Shown here one piece after another: positions 5,526-6,158 of a stretch of 6,158 nt of DNA. The DNA is from Comamonadaceae bacterium. GTDB taxonomy: Bacteria > Pseudomonadota > Gammaproteobacteria > Burkholderiales > Burkholderiaceae_C. The notes beneath the pieces were generated by a model that worked only from the letters and a program-made list of their open reading frames with translations, was not told the DNA's origin and did no database searches. Position numbers and translations under genes: made by a program. Within the stretch, counting starts at the first letter, position 1. Each line of letters opens with the position of its first letter. The stretch is from contig CANGMW010000155.1 of the NCBI GenBank assembly GCA_947454695.1, positions 1 through 6,158 on the forward strand, in the 5' to 3' direction.

Positions 5526-6017
5526 ATGTTCGAAGTGCTTGTGTATGTCTACGAAAACTACTGGCGCGGAAGTGCCTGTCCTGAGTTAGACCGACTGCAG
5601 CGCAAACTCAGCGCAGCGGGCTTTGAGTCCGATGAGATCCAGCAAGCACTGAAATGGCTCGACGGCTTGAACCTAGCCGCCTTCGAATCGCGCACCGCCT
5701 TGGATGGCGAGCGTCACATCAAGCTGATTGCAAGTACCCCATCGCGTCACAGCATGCGGATTTATTCGGTGGCGGAGCAAGACCACCTCGGCGCAGAGTG
5801 CCTGGGCTTCATGACCTTCCTGGCCGACTCGGGGGTCTTACCCGACGCTATGCGCGAGATCGTGGTGGACCGCGCCATGGCCATTCCTGAAGACACGGTC
5901 TCGCTGGATGATTTGAAGATCATCATCCTGATGGTGTTCTGGAGTTTTGGTGAAGAGCCCGATGCGCTGGTGCTCGACGAACTCTGCGACGATCCGCAAG
6001 CGCGTTTGGCCCATTGA
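5526..6017 (+). CDS. smg: Smg family protein (DUF494)
   Basis: This is a 163-residue acidic protein of the Smg/DUF494 family, whose molecular role is not established. The family is recognised by the N-terminus MFEVLVYVYENYW (E. coli Smg begins MFDVLMYLFETY), a mid segment with SMRIYSVAE at residues 75-83 (SMRIYTPEE in E. coli), GFMTFLADSGVL at 94-105 and the C-terminal DLKIIILMVFW at 128-138. E. coli Smg has 157 residues, so the length is normal. No signal peptide or membrane segment is apparent, which suggests a cytoplasmic protein. It follows dprA after 67 bases, the order also seen in E. coli, and may share its transcript. The start has only a poor Shine-Dalgarno (GAAG two bases before ATG). 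It converges with the next gene 21 bases downstream. Confidence 0.93.
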   Translation: MFEVLVYVYENYWRGSACPELDRLQRKLSAAGFESDEIQQALKWLDGLNLAAFESRTALDGERHIKLIASTPSRHSMRIYSVAEQDHLGAECLGFMTFLADSGVLPDAMREIVVDRAMAIPEDTVSLDDLKIIILMVFWSFGEEPDALVLDELCDDPQARLAH

Positions 6018-6038
6018 TCAGGGCAAGGGCTTGTCGCT

Positions 6039-6158
6039 TCAGTCGGTCTGGAACAAGCGCTCCGGGTTGGCTTCGAGCTTGGTCAGGGCCTCACGCGTGG
6101 CACGCACTGTCAGCGCTTCCGACTCCTGCGGCACCAGCAAACCCGCCTGCAAGTAGGA
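6039..6158 (-). CDS. C-terminal end of an unidentified protein (runs off the right edge)
   Basis: An open frame enters from the right edge and ends at TGA (6039-6041), giving the last 39 residues of a protein. The visible tail has SYLQAGLLVPQ followed by a charged segment likely to be helical (RATREALTKLEANPERLF) and ends in QTD. The codons are GC-rich like the neighbours, and the frame is open to the edge. I do not recognise the family, and 39 residues are too few to assign a function. It converges with smg, 21 bases apart, with no clear terminator between them. That it is coding is inferred from codon style and from there being no competing gene here. Confidence 0.55.
   Translation of the reverse strand, partial: SYLQAGLLVPQESEALTVRATREALTKLEANPERLFQTD

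Noticed and set aside
6018..6038. A possible bidirectional terminator between smg and the convergent gene (GGCAA and TTGTC pairing around GGGC at 6022-6035).
   Set aside because: The stem is only five pairs including one G-T wobble, and no T-run follows on either strand.

Overview
The window is ordinary-looking, GC-rich chromosomal DNA. Gene order and protein style point to a betaproteobacterium of the Burkholderiales, most likely Comamonadaceae. This is judged from the fmt-def / LysM-dprA-smg order, the strong GC preference at third codon positions and the wording of the protein motifs; no database was consulted. I see no mobile element, RNA gene, CRISPR array or phage gene.

Layout from left to right. 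Positions 1-224 (minus) hold the N-terminal 74 codons of phosphoglycerate kinase (pgk), preceded by a roughly 100-bp leader with an unusual three-half-site palindrome. Positions 328-2905 (minus) form one compact gene run, read right to left: def (peptide deformylase), fmt (methionyl-tRNA formyltransferase), azlC and azlD (a two-subunit branched-chain amino acid exporter). def and fmt overlap by 4 bases through a TTG start, azlC and azlD overlap by 4 bases through ATGA, and fmt and azlC are 30 bases apart. Positions 2906-3052 are a divergent intergenic region with a good candidate promoter facing right. Positions 3053-6017 (plus) hold a secreted LysM protein of the TsaP type, dprA and smg. A gene of unknown function converges from the right edge (6039-6158, minus), with only its last 39 codons inside the window.

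How the genes fit together. Fmt and Def are the two ends of one cycle: Fmt formylates initiator Met-tRNA and Def removes the formyl group from the new protein. The right-facing genes join envelope and DNA-uptake functions: TsaP anchors the type IV pilus secretin to peptidoglycan in species where it has been studied, and DprA loads RecA on incoming single-stranded DNA. Smg is a conserved but poorly understood protein that sits beside dprA in many proteobacteria. AzlCD is the accessory element in the leftward run.

The most distinctive observations are the GCGGTC/GACCGC/GCGGTC array in the pgk leader, a rare-codon-rich insertion of about 12 residues inside the Rossmann fold of DprA, and a fmt TTG start that an in-frame stop upstream makes almost compulsory. 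I found no credible undescribed system here; the region is conserved housekeeping DNA with a few local oddities.
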